Source of the DNA: Paenibacillus polymyxa
Lineage (GTDB): Bacteria; Bacillota; Bacilli; Paenibacillales; Paenibacillaceae
Reading direction: 5' to 3'
NCBI RefSeq assembly: GCF_001719045.1
Contig: NZ_CP015423.1
Coordinates: forward strand, 3,257,501 to 3,321,500
DNA length: 64,000 nucleotides
Positions 1 through 10,429 of the stretch are shown here, piece by piece (the first letter of the stretch is position 1; each line of letters starts with the position of its first letter). The translations under genes were made by a program, and so were the position numbers. A model generated the notes under the pieces. It was given only the letters and a program-made list of their open reading frames with translations, was not told where the DNA came from and made no database searches.

Positions 1-2179
<2,179 letters not shown>

Positions 2180-2260
2180 TAAGAATAAAACGCAAATAAG
2201 TTTCGGATCCAGTTTTCAGGGTGTAACCTTGAATGTAGAATTTACGATGTAAATTCATGT

Positions 2261-2376
2261 TTGGTGGCGATAGCGGAGGGGTTCCACACGTACCCATCCC
2301 GAACACGACCGTTAAGCCCTCCAGCGCCGATGGTACTTGGACCGCAGGGTCCTGGGAGAGTAGGACGTCGCCAAGC
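2261..2376 (+). rRNA. 5S ribosomal RNA
   Basis: A 116-nt 5S rRNA beginning TTGGTGGCGATAGCGGAGGG and ending GTCGCCAAGC. The two ends pair to form helix I, and the conserved CCCATCCCGAACACG loop lies near 2295. It follows the 23S gene by about 80 nt, the usual order 23S-5S at the end of a Bacillales rrn operon. No tRNA gene follows. Confidence 0.97.
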
Positions 2377-2381
2377 AAAAT

Positions 2382-2415
2382 AAAAGAGCACAGCCTTTAA
2401 GGCTGTGCTCTTTTT
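2382..2415. terminator. rrn operon intrinsic terminator (bidirectional)
   Basis: Near-perfect hairpin: AAAGAGCACAGCC pairs with GGCTGTGCTCTTT around a TTTAA loop, followed by a T run. The reverse strand also has a flanking T run, so it can stop both the rRNA transcript and the converging minus-strand small-gene transcript. Confidence 0.9.
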
Positions 2416-2427
2416 CCTATAACCAAT

Positions 2428-2523
2428 TCATTTATTATTCACATGAAAGGTCTTTCTCATGGATTCGGTCAAAAGTTTTATGATATCCTGGTTGTCCTTT
2501 GTATAGTGGTGCTTAGTTAGCAT
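2428..2523 (-). CDS. possible 31-residue peptide downstream of the Fur-box small gene
   Basis: An ATG-initiated frame of 31 codons ending in TGA just before the rRNA terminator, 31 nt behind the stop of the 52-codon gene on the same strand. The predicted peptide starts MLTKHHYTKDNQDIIKLL and ends KTFHVNNK; it is basic and polar, with no signal peptide. No convincing ribosome binding site precedes the ATG, so it may be untranslated 3' sequence. Its position suggests it would share the transcript of the gene at 2555-2713. Confidence 0.3.
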   Translation of the reverse strand: MLTKHHYTKDNQDIIKLLTESMRKTFHVNNK

Positions 2524-2554
2524 TTTTAACTAAGGACAGTATTAACTGGGGAAG

Positions 2555-2713
2555 TTAATCTATTTCAACCTGTTCTGTCTGAAGGACACTCAAGGCTTGA
2601 AGTTTACGGGTAATTTCTTTTTGCCACTTGGTATCTCCGACTTGTACGGCAAGATTGAGAAGGTCCAAATAATCATCAATATGCAGGGAGGTTTTACTGA
2701 AAGTTTCTTTCAC
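2555..2713 (-). CDS. small conserved-looking protein (52 aa), Fur-box controlled
   Basis: A 52-codon gene starting at GTG with a strong AAAGGAGG site 10 nt upstream; an in-frame TAA lies farther upstream, so GTG is the only good start. The product begins VKETFSKTSLHIDDYLDL and contains VGDTKWQKEITRKLQ, a soluble amphipathic helix pattern without signal peptide or cysteines. A Fur-type box (2759-2777) lies about 46 nt upstream, between a probable promoter and the gene. I do not recognise a named family. It is not obviously FbpA or FbpB, but like those Bacillus proteins it is a tiny Fur-associated gene. Its transcript would end at the shared terminator at 2382-2415. That it is translated is supported by the ribosome binding site and protein-like composition; its role is unknown. 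Confidence 0.7.
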   Translation of the reverse strand: MKETFSKTSLHIDDYLDLLNLAVQVGDTKWQKEITRKLQALSVLQTEQVEID

Positions 2714-2758
2714 TGCGGTCCTGCCTCCTTTAAAGTCTATGTGTATTTATCATTTAAT

Positions 2759-2777
2759 AATGATAATCATTATCATA
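2759..2777. promoter_or_regulatory. Fur box (iron-repressor operator)
   Basis: TGATAATCATTATCA at 2761-2775 is a perfect 7-1-7 palindrome equal to the Bacillus Fur core (TGATAATnATTATCA). It differs from the PerR box at the second and penultimate bases. It sits just downstream of a probable minus-strand promoter, which fits repression of the gene at 2555-2713. Control of the transporter starting at 3008 is less likely because the box is 230 nt away and upstream of that gene's probable promoter. Confidence 0.8.
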
Positions 2778-2793
2778 ATATGATCTTATTCAT

Positions 2794-2822
2794 ATTATGC
2801 CTGTGTTCTAGATAAATTGCAA
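2794..2822 (-). promoter_or_regulatory. probable sigma-A promoter of the Fur-box small gene
   Basis: On the minus strand TTGCAA (2817-2822), a 17-nt spacer, then CATAAT (2794-2799). The expected start near 2787 puts the Fur box about 10-28 nt into the transcript. Confidence 0.5.
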
Positions 2823-2897
2823 GTTATGATATGAATGAATTTTGAAGCACGCAAATGAGGGCTTGAAAAAACAAACCCTTCTCCTTAAGTTCACGCA

Positions 2898-2926
2898 TTG
2901 TTCACGTCTTTTCTATGGAACATAAT
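2898..2926 (+). promoter_or_regulatory. probable promoter of the sugar transporter operon
   Basis: TTGTTC (2898-2903), a 17-nt spacer and CATAAT (2921-2926), about 80 nt before the binding-protein gene. No clear cre site was seen beside it. Confidence 0.4.
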
Positions 2927-3007
2927 GAAAAGAACAAGCGGGCATTGAGTGTCCACCAATAAGGAGGGCAAATTGCGCAATGCTTCAACAAGAGGAGGAA
3001 AAAGACC

Positions 3008-4339
3008 ATGAGCAGAACAAAAATGAAAGCGTTTGCTATTGTGGTGGTGAGCGCCTTGGCATTGACGCTGGCAGCTTGTAATAACGGACAAAGCGCAAGT
3101 CCGGGAAATTCAGGAGAACCGAGCAGAGGCACCGAAACGAAAGATGTTACGATTACCTTTCAGAACATTAATCCTGATCCGAGCACCCCTTCGTACAAAA
3201 TGATTAAGCAAATTGTAGGTCAATACGAGCAGGATCATCCTCATGTCAAAATTGAATTGGATTCGCTAAATACAGATCAACAAAAGCTTAAGCTGAAAAC
3301 ACAGGCAGCGGCGAAGGAAGTACCTGATATCACGATTGTAAACCCGGCTGCACAGATGAAGCCATTCGTAGATGCCGGGCTGCTGGCTCCATTAAACGAT
3401 GTGGCTGATAAAGAGGGGTTAAAAGATACATTTCAGAATGGACTTCTTAATTACTATAGTTTCGACGATAAGCTCTATGCTTTTCCGGACGGTAACAATA
3501 TAGAAGTGGTGTTTTACAATAAGGAACTGTTCAAGCAGGCGGGAATCCAGAAGTTGCCGACCACCTTTGACGAGCTGATTACGACGGTCAAAACGCTGAA
3601 GGCGAAGGGAATTACTCCGATTGCCATTGGGGAAAAGGATTCATGGACGGGGTCCCTCCTTTTTATGAACATTTTGTTGCGTACGAATGAAGGACCGAAT
3701 TTTCTCAATGATGTACTGGACGGCAAAAAGACGTTTAACGACCCGGCTTTTGTGGAAGCGGTGGATGCATTTCAAGAATTGGTGCAGGCAGGAGCTTTCC
3801 CGGATGGAGCTACATCTATTGACTACAATGCAGGCGGTAATATTTTTAAAACAGGAAAAGCCGCGATGTATATCATGGGTACATGGGAAACGGGGTCAAT
3901 TGATGCTTCTTCGGTAGCGGGTAAGGTAGGAGCGTTTCAATTCCCTACGGTGAATGGCAAGGGTGATGTGAATGAGTATGTAATTGCGCCGGGCAGCGCA
4001 TTTGCGGTATCTGCGAACAGTGAACATTTACAGGAAACGAAGGATTTTCTGCACTATTTTATTAAGGAGATGCCCAAAATTCAGTTTGATCTGAAAAATG
4101 CGATTGGCAGCGGTCAGAAAATGAAAGGTGATCTGAAGGAAGCGGGCTACTCCGAGTTAGCGATTAGTCTTAATGAGCTGTTCAAGAATGTAAAAGGGGG
4201 CGATCTCGCTTTTGATAATACGATGAATCCGGCTATTGCGCAGGCGCATCTGAGTAGCATTCAAAACCTGTTCGTGCAAAAGGAAGACTCTGCACAAGTT
4301 GCCAAGGAACATCAGAACACTTTTGAAGCGAATAAATAA
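3008..4339 (+). CDS. carbohydrate ABC transporter substrate-binding lipoprotein (family 1)
   Basis: A 443-residue extracytoplasmic sugar-binding protein. It has a lipoprotein signal peptide with lipobox LAAC, the lipidated cysteine being residue 24, then a polar low-complexity linker and a bacterial extracellular solute-binding family 1 fold (ITIVNPAAQMKPFVDAG, YNKELFKQAG and KAAMYIMGTWE are typical). ATG 3008 has a good GAGGAGG site. It is the first gene of binding protein, two permeases, sensor kinase and response regulator. No ATPase is encoded here, so a shared MsmX/UgpC-type ATPase elsewhere is expected. The substrate cannot be read from sequence; oligosaccharides are usual for this type. 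Confidence 0.93.
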   Translation: MSRTKMKAFAIVVVSALALTLAACNNGQSASPGNSGEPSRGTETKDVTITFQNINPDPSTPSYKMIKQIVGQYEQDHPHVKIELDSLNTDQQKLKLKTQAAAKEVPDITIVNPAAQMKPFVDAGLLAPLNDVADKEGLKDTFQNGLLNYYSFDDKLYAFPDGNNIEVVFYNKELFKQAGIQKLPTTFDELITTVKTLKAKGITPIAIGEKDSWTGSLLFMNILLRTNEGPNFLNDVLDGKKTFNDPAFVEAVDAFQELVQAGAFPDGATSIDYNAGGNIFKTGKAAMYIMGTWETGSIDASSVAGKVGAFQFPTVNGKGDVNEYVIAPGSAFAVSANSEHLQETKDFLHYFIKEMPKIQFDLKNAIGSGQKMKGDLKEAGYSELAISLNELFKNVKGGDLAFDNTMNPAIAQAHLSSIQNLFVQKEDSAQVAKEHQNTFEANK

Positions 4340-4473
4340 GTGAGGATTTTGCAAAAATCCAATAAGCGACTTCCAATGAACAATATATAGATCGAAATGG
4401 CCTAGTTCGTCTAGATATTACACTTTGGAGCGACTGGCATTGAATTTTGCAAAATACTGAAGTAGCAGGCACT

Positions 4474-4500
4474 AGGGAGGGGGCAGAATGCTCCTTCCCT
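4474..4500 (+). repeat. stable stem-loop between binding protein and permease genes
   Basis: AGGGAGGGGGCA pairs with TGCTCCTTCCCT (12 pairs including G-U) around a GAA loop, with no T run behind it. In binding-protein operons such hairpins often protect the upstream mRNA and give excess binding protein; that role here is inference. Nothing else is recognised in the 228-nt gap 4340-4567. Confidence 0.5.
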
Positions 4501-4567
4501 GATTGGAAATCATGTAGGTTGCGCATCCTCAGAAGATGTTCAGAATCAACACAAAGGAGATTAGAGC

Positions 4568-5458
4568 ATGAATGTACTGAAGGTGCCAGCACGTACCATT
4601 GCCGTTTTCGTGCTACCCTGCCTGTTGTTGTATACCTGCATGGTATTTGTTCCGATTCTGGTGTCGGTGTATTGTGGATTGCTGGATTGGAACGGTATTG
4701 CCGAGGCAAAGTTCGTGGGGCTGGCTAATTTTGAGCGGATTTTTACAGCAGATTCAGTATTCTGGCCATCCGTGAAACGGACTATGATGTTTGCTGTGTT
4801 TTCCATGCTGGAGATTCCGTTCTGTCTGCTGCTGGCGATCTTGCTTAATCGTTATGTGCGTAAGGCCAATACGCTGGTTACGATGTATTTTTTGCCGGTT
4901 ATTCTGTCGGTGGTCATTATCGGGCAGCTGTGGAAGACGATCTATAATCCGGCCTCGATGGGTGGAATGCTGAACGGTATTTTGATGGCGATTGGGCTGG
5001 AAAGCTGGACACGCTCATGGCTGACGGAACCGCAGATAGCGATGTACGCCCTCTATTTTGTATCGTTGTGGCAGTATTTCGGCTATCATTTGCTTATCCA
5101 GTTTACCGGGGTACAAAATATACCGAATGAGCTGTACGAAGCAGCCAAAATTGATGGAGCTGAAGGATTCAAAGCAGACCGCTATATTACGCTGCCGCTC
5201 ATTGTACCTATTTTCAAGATATCAATTGTATTAGCATTTATCGGCTCCCTGCAATCGTTTGATTTGATCTGGGTGATGACGGGTGGAGGACCAGCCCATG
5301 CGACGGATACAGTATCCACGTATATGTACAATATGTCCTTTTTATCGATGAAATACGGATATGGCAGCGCATTGGCTTCAATTCTCGTAGTGATTTGCTT
5401 GTCATTTACAATTGTGATAAATTTTGTTTTCAAACGAATCGAAAATAAGGTAAGCTAA
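4568..5458 (+). CDS. sugar ABC transporter permease (MalF/UgpA type)
   Basis: A 296-residue inner-membrane permease with six predicted membrane segments. The EAA loop that contacts the ATPase reads ELYEAAKIDGAEGF at about residues 187-200. The first helix starts directly after a short cytoplasmic N-terminus, as in UgpA/LacF relatives. AAAGGAG stands 8 nt before the ATG. It is separated from the binding-protein gene by a hairpin-containing spacer and followed after a few bases by the second permease gene, so the two are translated together. Confidence 0.93.
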   Translation: MNVLKVPARTIAVFVLPCLLLYTCMVFVPILVSVYCGLLDWNGIAEAKFVGLANFERIFTADSVFWPSVKRTMMFAVFSMLEIPFCLLLAILLNRYVRKANTLVTMYFLPVILSVVIIGQLWKTIYNPASMGGMLNGILMAIGLESWTRSWLTEPQIAMYALYFVSLWQYFGYHLLIQFTGVQNIPNELYEAAKIDGAEGFKADRYITLPLIVPIFKISIVLAFIGSLQSFDLIWVMTGGGPAHATDTVSTYMYNMSFLSMKYGYGSALASILVVICLSFTIVINFVFKRIENKVS

Positions 5459-5472
5459 AGGAGATGGAACTG

Positions 5473-6297
5473 TTGAATGCCTTGAAAAAAACGGGAGTCT
5501 TTTCCTTATTGGCAATCTTAATTGTCACGCAGCTGTATCCACTCTTTTGGCTGCTGACCTATTCGTTGAAGACGAATGAAGAGATATTGAGCTCAAGCTT
5601 CTTTGCACTCCCTCAAGTGCCCCAGTGGCACAACTATCAGGAAGCCTATGAATCAGGGAGCTACTTGCGTTATTTAGGAAACAGTGTGCTGGTGACCGGG
5701 GTTACGATGATTTTCGTCATTTTATTAAGCTCGATGACTGCTTATGCGATTACACGTTTTCGTTGGCGCTTCGGGGCTGTTGTGCTGACTTTGTTTTTGA
5801 TCGGGATGATGATCCCGATGCAAGCCACACTACTGCCACTGATGGTGATGTTTAAAAACGTCCATATTCTGAATACGTATTTCTCACTGATTTTACCCTA
5901 CATTGCTTTTCAGACACCGATTGCGGTCTTCATCCTATCCGGCTTTATGCGGTCCATTCCCCACGAAATTGAAGAATCCGCTTACATTGACGGAGCAAGC
6001 ATTTATCGTATTTTCCGCAGTGTAATCTTACCCATCTCGATTCCGCCTATCATGACGGTATGTATTTTAACTTTCATTAACATCTGGAATGAATACATTA
6101 TGGCTGCCACCTTTATCTCATCCGAGAAGCTCAAAACTCTCCCTTTCGGCGTATATACGTTCGTCAGCCAGTATTCTGTGAACTACGGTAATATTGGTGC
6201 TTTTCTAGTCATGGGTGCCTTACCGGTCATTATTATTTATTTTGTTCTGTCCGAAAATATCACCAAGGGCATGGTTGCGGGAGCGGTTAAAGGATAG
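5473..6297 (+). CDS. sugar ABC transporter permease (MalG/UgpE type)
   Basis: A permease of 274 residues with six membrane segments and the EAA loop EIEESAYIDGASIYRIF, the MalG-type partner of the preceding gene. The frame is open from an ATG at 5464, but that ATG overlaps the AAAGGAG ribosome binding site. The in-frame TTG at 5473, about 9 nt behind the site, is the better start; the ATG reading adds three residues. The gene follows its partner closely and ends 30 nt before the sensor kinase gene. Confidence 0.92.
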   Translation: MNALKKTGVFSLLAILIVTQLYPLFWLLTYSLKTNEEILSSSFFALPQVPQWHNYQEAYESGSYLRYLGNSVLVTGVTMIFVILLSSMTAYAITRFRWRFGAVVLTLFLIGMMIPMQATLLPLMVMFKNVHILNTYFSLILPYIAFQTPIAVFILSGFMRSIPHEIEESAYIDGASIYRIFRSVILPISIPPIMTVCILTFINIWNEYIMAATFISSEKLKTLPFGVYTFVSQYSVNYGNIGAFLVMGALPVIIIYFVLSENITKGMVAGAVKG

Positions 6298-6327
6298 GCG
6301 GCCGATGCGAAAGGAGCGCACGGAGGT

Positions 6328-8124
6328 ATGATGCGCCGTTTTCAATCCATTCAATACCGCTTGTTTGTTCTGTTCCTATTGAGCATGTCCGGCATTGTGC
6401 TGGCGGTCAGTCTATTATTTTACAACCGTACTACGGTGCAGTTCCATGATAAGGTCAGCGAACTGGCGCGTAAAAATGTATCCCAGACGGCAGGCCTATT
6501 CGAATTGCTACTCGGCAGCTATAACAGTCTCTCCAAATCGATCAGCAACAATATGGATTTGGTGCGTCTGTTGACGACGGATAGTAGTGATTTACCTGCT
6601 GTCAATTACATCAACGAACGTACGATTACGAATATTCTGGGGGCTATCTATTATTCGCGTGAGGATCTGATTGGCATCCATGTCATCACAGACACAGGCA
6701 AGGTATATAACTATGGAAATTATATGAATGTCATTGATACTCATTACGAACATACGGAATGGTATAAGGAAATTCGAAAGTCGGCTGGCAAAATTGCATG
6801 GCTGGGCGTGTATCCTCACTCTGTCATTGATCAGGTGGAAACCAGACCCGTGTTTGCGTTTGGACGGCAGCTCTATGATCTGGATGAACACAAGCCGATT
6901 GGTATTGTCCTGTTTGAGGCTGAGCCGCGTTCTGTTTTGTCCGCTCTCCACAATTTGCGGTTAGGCACCAATAGTCAGGTATATTTGTTGGGTCATGAAA
7001 ATCGAATTGTGTCGGCCACTTCCTCTGATCCGCCACCGGATTTGCAAAATTTAGAGCAGCAGGTACCGGAGGAGGATGTTATTGTAAATCGAAGTAATGA
7101 AAGAGTTGTAATCGCTTCCAAGTTGCCGTTTGCCGACTGGTCTGTGATTAGTGTGACACCTAGTGAGGATCTGAACGTGGAGCTGGTGCAAAATCAAAGG
7201 TACTTATTTATCGTGGCACCTATACTTATTATTGTGTCGGCGTTAATTGCATCTATCGTCTCCAGGGGCATTTCCCTTCCACTCAAGCGAGTCATTCGGG
7301 AAATGAAGCGGGTAGAGACAGGAAATTTCCGTCATACGGTAAACACCAAATCCTATGAAGAAATCAATCAACTAGCTACCTCTTTTAACCATATGGTAAG
7401 ACGGATTGCAGAGCTAATCGAGCTGGTGCGTATATCATCGGTCAGTGAAAAAAATGCGGAGCTGCACGCGCTGCAGACGCAGGTCAATCCACATTTTCTG
7501 TATAATACGCTGGATATGATCTATTGGATGCTGGATGAAAAGGGACAAGATCAGCTCGGAGAGGTGGTTCTCTCCTTATCCCATATGTTCCGTTACAGCA
7601 GCCATTGGGAAGAGGGGACTGATGTAAGCCTTCGTGAAGAAGTGGAGCAGGTTGGCCACTATCTTACCATTATCCAAGCCCGGCTGGAGGGCAGGGTATC
7701 CGTAGACATCAATATTGAAGAACGATGGATGGATATCCGCTTGCCGAAAATGACCTTACAGCCATTAATTGAAAATGCGGTGAAGCACGGACTGGAGCCT
7801 CTTCATGCAGATACAGGTGGCAAGTTGCTCGTCAGAGCGGAGGAATATGGCGGTGTATTGAGTCTGCACATCATCGACAACGGTGCAGGGATGGAGTACG
7901 AACGATGGGAGGTGGTCCAGGTCGCTTTGGCAGAACCCGGCAAACAGGCGGGCAGCGGGCAGGCGGGAGGCATCGGCCTGCAAAACCTAAATTTACGGCT
8001 ACGGCACATGTTCGGAGAAGAGTACGGCCTACGGATCTCTAGCGTACCTGGGGCCGGAACAACAGTCACTGTAAGTGTGCCTCTGCCACAGAAGGAGGAG
8101 AAACATGAATATTCTGATAGCTGA
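6328..8124 (+). CDS. sensor histidine kinase, YesM family
   Basis: A 598-residue membrane sensor. Membrane segments lie near residues 11-29 and 288-310, flanking an extracellular dCache-like sensing domain. Then come HAMP, a His_kinase domain with the phospho-accepting HALQTQVNPHFLYNTLD motif, and an HATPase with NAVKHGLEP (N box), DNGAGM and GGIGLQNL (G boxes). The YesM/LytS type is typical of Paenibacillus sugar-uptake operons. The kinase probably senses the sugar, possibly with the binding protein at 3008, and phosphorylates the response regulator whose gene overlaps its last 20 nt. ATG 6328 and ATG 6331 are both possible starts. Confidence 0.93.
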   Translation: MMRRFQSIQYRLFVLFLLSMSGIVLAVSLLFYNRTTVQFHDKVSELARKNVSQTAGLFELLLGSYNSLSKSISNNMDLVRLLTTDSSDLPAVNYINERTITNILGAIYYSREDLIGIHVITDTGKVYNYGNYMNVIDTHYEHTEWYKEIRKSAGKIAWLGVYPHSVIDQVETRPVFAFGRQLYDLDEHKPIGIVLFEAEPRSVLSALHNLRLGTNSQVYLLGHENRIVSATSSDPPPDLQNLEQQVPEEDVIVNRSNERVVIASKLPFADWSVISVTPSEDLNVELVQNQRYLFIVAPILIIVSALIASIVSRGISLPLKRVIREMKRVETGNFRHTVNTKSYEEINQLATSFNHMVRRIAELIELVRISSVSEKNAELHALQTQVNPHFLYNTLDMIYWMLDEKGQDQLGEVVLSLSHMFRYSSHWEEGTDVSLREEVEQVGHYLTIIQARLEGRVSVDINIEERWMDIRLPKMTLQPLIENAVKHGLEPLHADTGGKLLVRAEEYGGVLSLHIIDNGAGMEYERWEVVQVALAEPGKQAGSGQAGGIGLQNLNLRLRHMFGEEYGLRISSVPGAGTTVTVSVPLPQKEEKHEYSDS

Positions 8125-9289
8125 CGATGAAAATATGATTCGGCAGGGGATTCGGCGTACCATTGGCCAAGCTCTACCAACCTGCGGCATTCATCTCGCT
8201 GCTTCCACCGAGGAGGCAGCAGGCATTCTGGCGGAGCATCCTGTAGATATTGTATTAACTGATATCCTGATGCCCGGTATGGATGGTCTGGAATTCATGC
8301 GTATTTCTAAGCGAAAGCATCCTCATCTGCAGTGGGTTGTCATTTCGGCCCATTCCGACTTCCATTATGCACAAAGAGCAGTAAAGCTGGGTGCCAAAGA
8401 CTACCTGTTAAAGCCGATTGGTAAAAGAAAGCTGCTGGAATGCATTGAAATACTGGCAGCCGAAGCGCTTGTGGCCTCGCAGCAGGCGAACGAGGGTAGG
8501 CTTCTCAAATCCAATATGGTTTATTTGCGTGAAGCCGTTTTCCAACGCTATGCCCTTGGACTGGACACGGGCAAGCTGGATATACAGCCTTTTGTCGAAA
8601 ATTATCCGGAATTCCATCTCTTCATGGTTCGCATGGAACCTGATCACAAGCAGACGCATCTGGAGCATTTTATGATTGAAAATGTACTGTCCGAGCTCAT
8701 TGAGGCAGGAGGCAGCGGCTTTGTCGTCAGTCTAGACCGCCATAGTCTGCTGGGCATTGCAAGGCTAAGGGATGAGGCAGAGGCCGCACGGCTAGAGACG
8801 TTGCTCGAATCCCATTTGAAGCGTTATGTGAAGGTGCCCCTACAAATTACACGTTCGGGTGTTCATCACAATTTTGCCTCCATACCTGAAGAGGTGGCGC
8901 GACTAAGACGTACACCAGAGGAGATTGCAGCCGCAGCAGCGGATACAGGAGAATGTCTGCGCAAAGGCATGCATACGGTAGATGTGGCATTGCAATACAT
9001 TCGGGCTCACTTTACAGAGGAGCTGTCGCTGGAGAAGGTGGCTTCAATCGTATTTTTGAATCCGGTGTATTTCAGCCAGTTATTCAAGCAAAAGACGGGA
9101 CAAGGCTACAAGGATTATGTCATTTGCCTGCGTATGGAGGAGGCGAAGCGGCTGCTCAGTGATCCTCATCTGCGGCTGGCTGATATTTCGGAGCGGATCG
9201 GCTATCAGGATATGCGGCATTTTACACAGGTATTCCGGCGCAAATGTGGAATGACTCCAACCGAGTATCGGCATCAAGGAGTCAAGTAA
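8105..9289 (+). CDS. response regulator, YesN/AraC family
   Basis: A 394-residue regulator. The receiver domain comes first (ADDE near residue 10, phospho-acceptor Asp in VLTDILMPGMDG, Lys in LLKPIG), then a middle linker region, then an AraC-type double helix-turn-helix at the C-terminus (ELSLEKVASIVFLNPVYFS; DISERIGYQDMRHFTQVF). ATG 8105 follows AAGGAGGAG with normal spacing; longer readings start inside the kinase gene without a site. The start lies 20 nt inside the kinase gene, so translation is coupled. It probably activates the transporter operon. Confidence 0.93.
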   Translation: MNILIADDENMIRQGIRRTIGQALPTCGIHLAASTEEAAGILAEHPVDIVLTDILMPGMDGLEFMRISKRKHPHLQWVVISAHSDFHYAQRAVKLGAKDYLLKPIGKRKLLECIEILAAEALVASQQANEGRLLKSNMVYLREAVFQRYALGLDTGKLDIQPFVENYPEFHLFMVRMEPDHKQTHLEHFMIENVLSELIEAGGSGFVVSLDRHSLLGIARLRDEAEAARLETLLESHLKRYVKVPLQITRSGVHHNFASIPEEVARLRRTPEEIAAAAADTGECLRKGMHTVDVALQYIRAHFTEELSLEKVASIVFLNPVYFSQLFKQKTGQGYKDYVICLRMEEAKRLLSDPHLRLADISERIGYQDMRHFTQVFRRKCGMTPTEYRHQGVK

Positions 9290-9330
9290 GGCGGTTACCA
9301 ACGACCGAATGAAGGAAGTTCATCTAGCAT

Positions 9331-9384
9331 CAGACTGTTTCAGGAGTAGAGCGGTAGAGCATCTACTCGGGAACAGTCTTTTTC
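9331..9384. terminator. intrinsic terminator, overlapping the end of the bsdA-like gene
   Basis: AGACTGTTTC pairs with GGAACAGTCT with a further inner stem (AGTAGA / TCTACT), followed by TTTTT on the plus strand. The 3' arm lies inside the last codons of the converging LysR gene. Confidence 0.7.
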
Positions 9385-10268
9385 GCGTCTCCAGCTTGTA
9401 GCAGTTCAACAAATTTGCGAGCTGCATTGGATAAATAACGATCTTTGCGCCATACGACGGCAGGCTGTGTGAAGGGGAATGGCTCCTTAATGGAGAGTGT
9501 GCGAAATCTGTCCCCGTATTCTTGTCCCAAGCCAGCGTCTGGAATAATGGTAATTCCCATGCCTGTGGAAACGAGCGAGAGAATGGTCGATATTTCTGGA
9601 CAGTCTAGTACGACGCGCGGAATAAGATGGTGTTCCTGAAATTTGCGGATGACGGTTTCGTATAGTCCGTATCCTTCTGTTCGGCGTCCCAACAAGAGGT
9701 CATAGCTGGCAGCTTCCTGTAAGGTAATTTCCCCACTGGGATGGCGATCTGCCCATTCACACGGAAGAACCGCAACAAAAGAAACGCCCTCCAGTTCAAT
9801 CGTATGGTACGATTTGTCATCTACCGGAAGCAGCAGCAGGGCCAGATCAACTTTATTTTGGTGCAGCAGCTCTTCCAGATGATGTGTGTCTCCGTGTCCT
9901 ATTTTAACGTATACCTCTGGATAAACCTGATGAAAGCGACTGAGTTGTTCAGTAATCAGAGACATACAGGCGGATGACGTGCCTATAGCAAGTGTGCTGG
10001 TTACTTTGTTTTCAAACTCCCCAATTTCTCTACAGGTGTCCTCCATTTCAGCCAATAATCGTTTGGCGCGTGTATACAGTGTATACCCGGCCTCGGTAAC
10101 TTCCCACTTCTTTCCTTCACGGTAAATCAGCTTTACACCAAGCTCGTCCTCCATATTTTTGAGTTGTTGACTCAGTGGAGGCTGGGCCATGTTGAGCGTT
10201 CTGGCGGCCTTGGTGATTTGCCCTTCCTCCACGATGACGCAAAAGTAATGGAGATGCTTCAAGTCCAT
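9363..10268 (-). CDS. bsdA: LysR-family regulator, BsdA-like
   Basis: A 301-residue LysR regulator with an N-terminal winged helix-turn-helix (MDLKHLHYFCVIVEEGQITKA, then AQPPLSQQLKNMEDELG) and a C-terminal effector-binding domain. ATG 10268 follows GAGGAGGAAT; the frame continues upstream for 41 codons without a ribosome site and with non-LysR sequence. It is divergent from bsdBCD, the arrangement of Bacillus subtilis bsdA (yclA), the salicylate-responsive activator of the phenolic acid decarboxylase operon. The gene name rests on this synteny and family match. Confidence 0.85.
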   Translation of the reverse strand: MDLKHLHYFCVIVEEGQITKAARTLNMAQPPLSQQLKNMEDELGVKLIYREGKKWEVTEAGYTLYTRAKRLLAEMEDTCREIGEFENKVTSTLAIGTSSACMSLITEQLSRFHQVYPEVYVKIGHGDTHHLEELLHQNKVDLALLLLPVDDKSYHTIELEGVSFVAVLPCEWADRHPSGEITLQEAASYDLLLGRRTEGYGLYETVIRKFQEHHLIPRVVLDCPEISTILSLVSTGMGITIIPDAGLGQEYGDRFRTLSIKEPFPFTQPAVVWRKDRYLSNAARKFVELLQAGDAKKTVPE

Positions 10269-10308
10269 TGGGGATTCCTCCTCATTTCTAAACAACGCTT
10301 CGATTTGA

Positions 10309-10323
10309 ATACTTTTAAAGTAT
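10309..10323. promoter_or_regulatory. candidate LysR (BsdA) operator
   Basis: ATACTTTTAAAGTAT, an interrupted palindrome with the ATAC-N7-GTAT form used by LysR regulators, midway between bsdA and bsdB and about 50 nt upstream of the probable bsdB -10 element. Confidence 0.5.
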
Positions 10324-10368
10324 GCATTACATATATTATATATATTTTTCGTGTGCAGGGAACGGGCG

Positions 10369-10374
10369 TATAAT
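10369..10374 (+). promoter_or_regulatory. bsdB -10 element
   Basis: TATAAT with no good -35 hexamer at 17-18 nt. This fits an activator-dependent promoter driven by the divergent LysR protein. The start codon of bsdB follows 55 nt later. Confidence 0.45.
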
Positions 10375-10429
10375 TTTTGACAGTAATGCATGGGTGAACA
10401 TAAAACGATGGGATGGAAGGAGGGGACAT

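Noticed and set aside
2597..2815. 72-codon plus-strand frame
   Set aside because: It is antisense to the better-supported 52-codon minus-strand gene and its Fur box, with no ribosome site.
4342..4358. Short GGATTTT-type hairpin resembling the one at 13530-13549
   Set aside because: Similarity between the two is only a few bases of AT-rich stem; not enough to call a repeat family.
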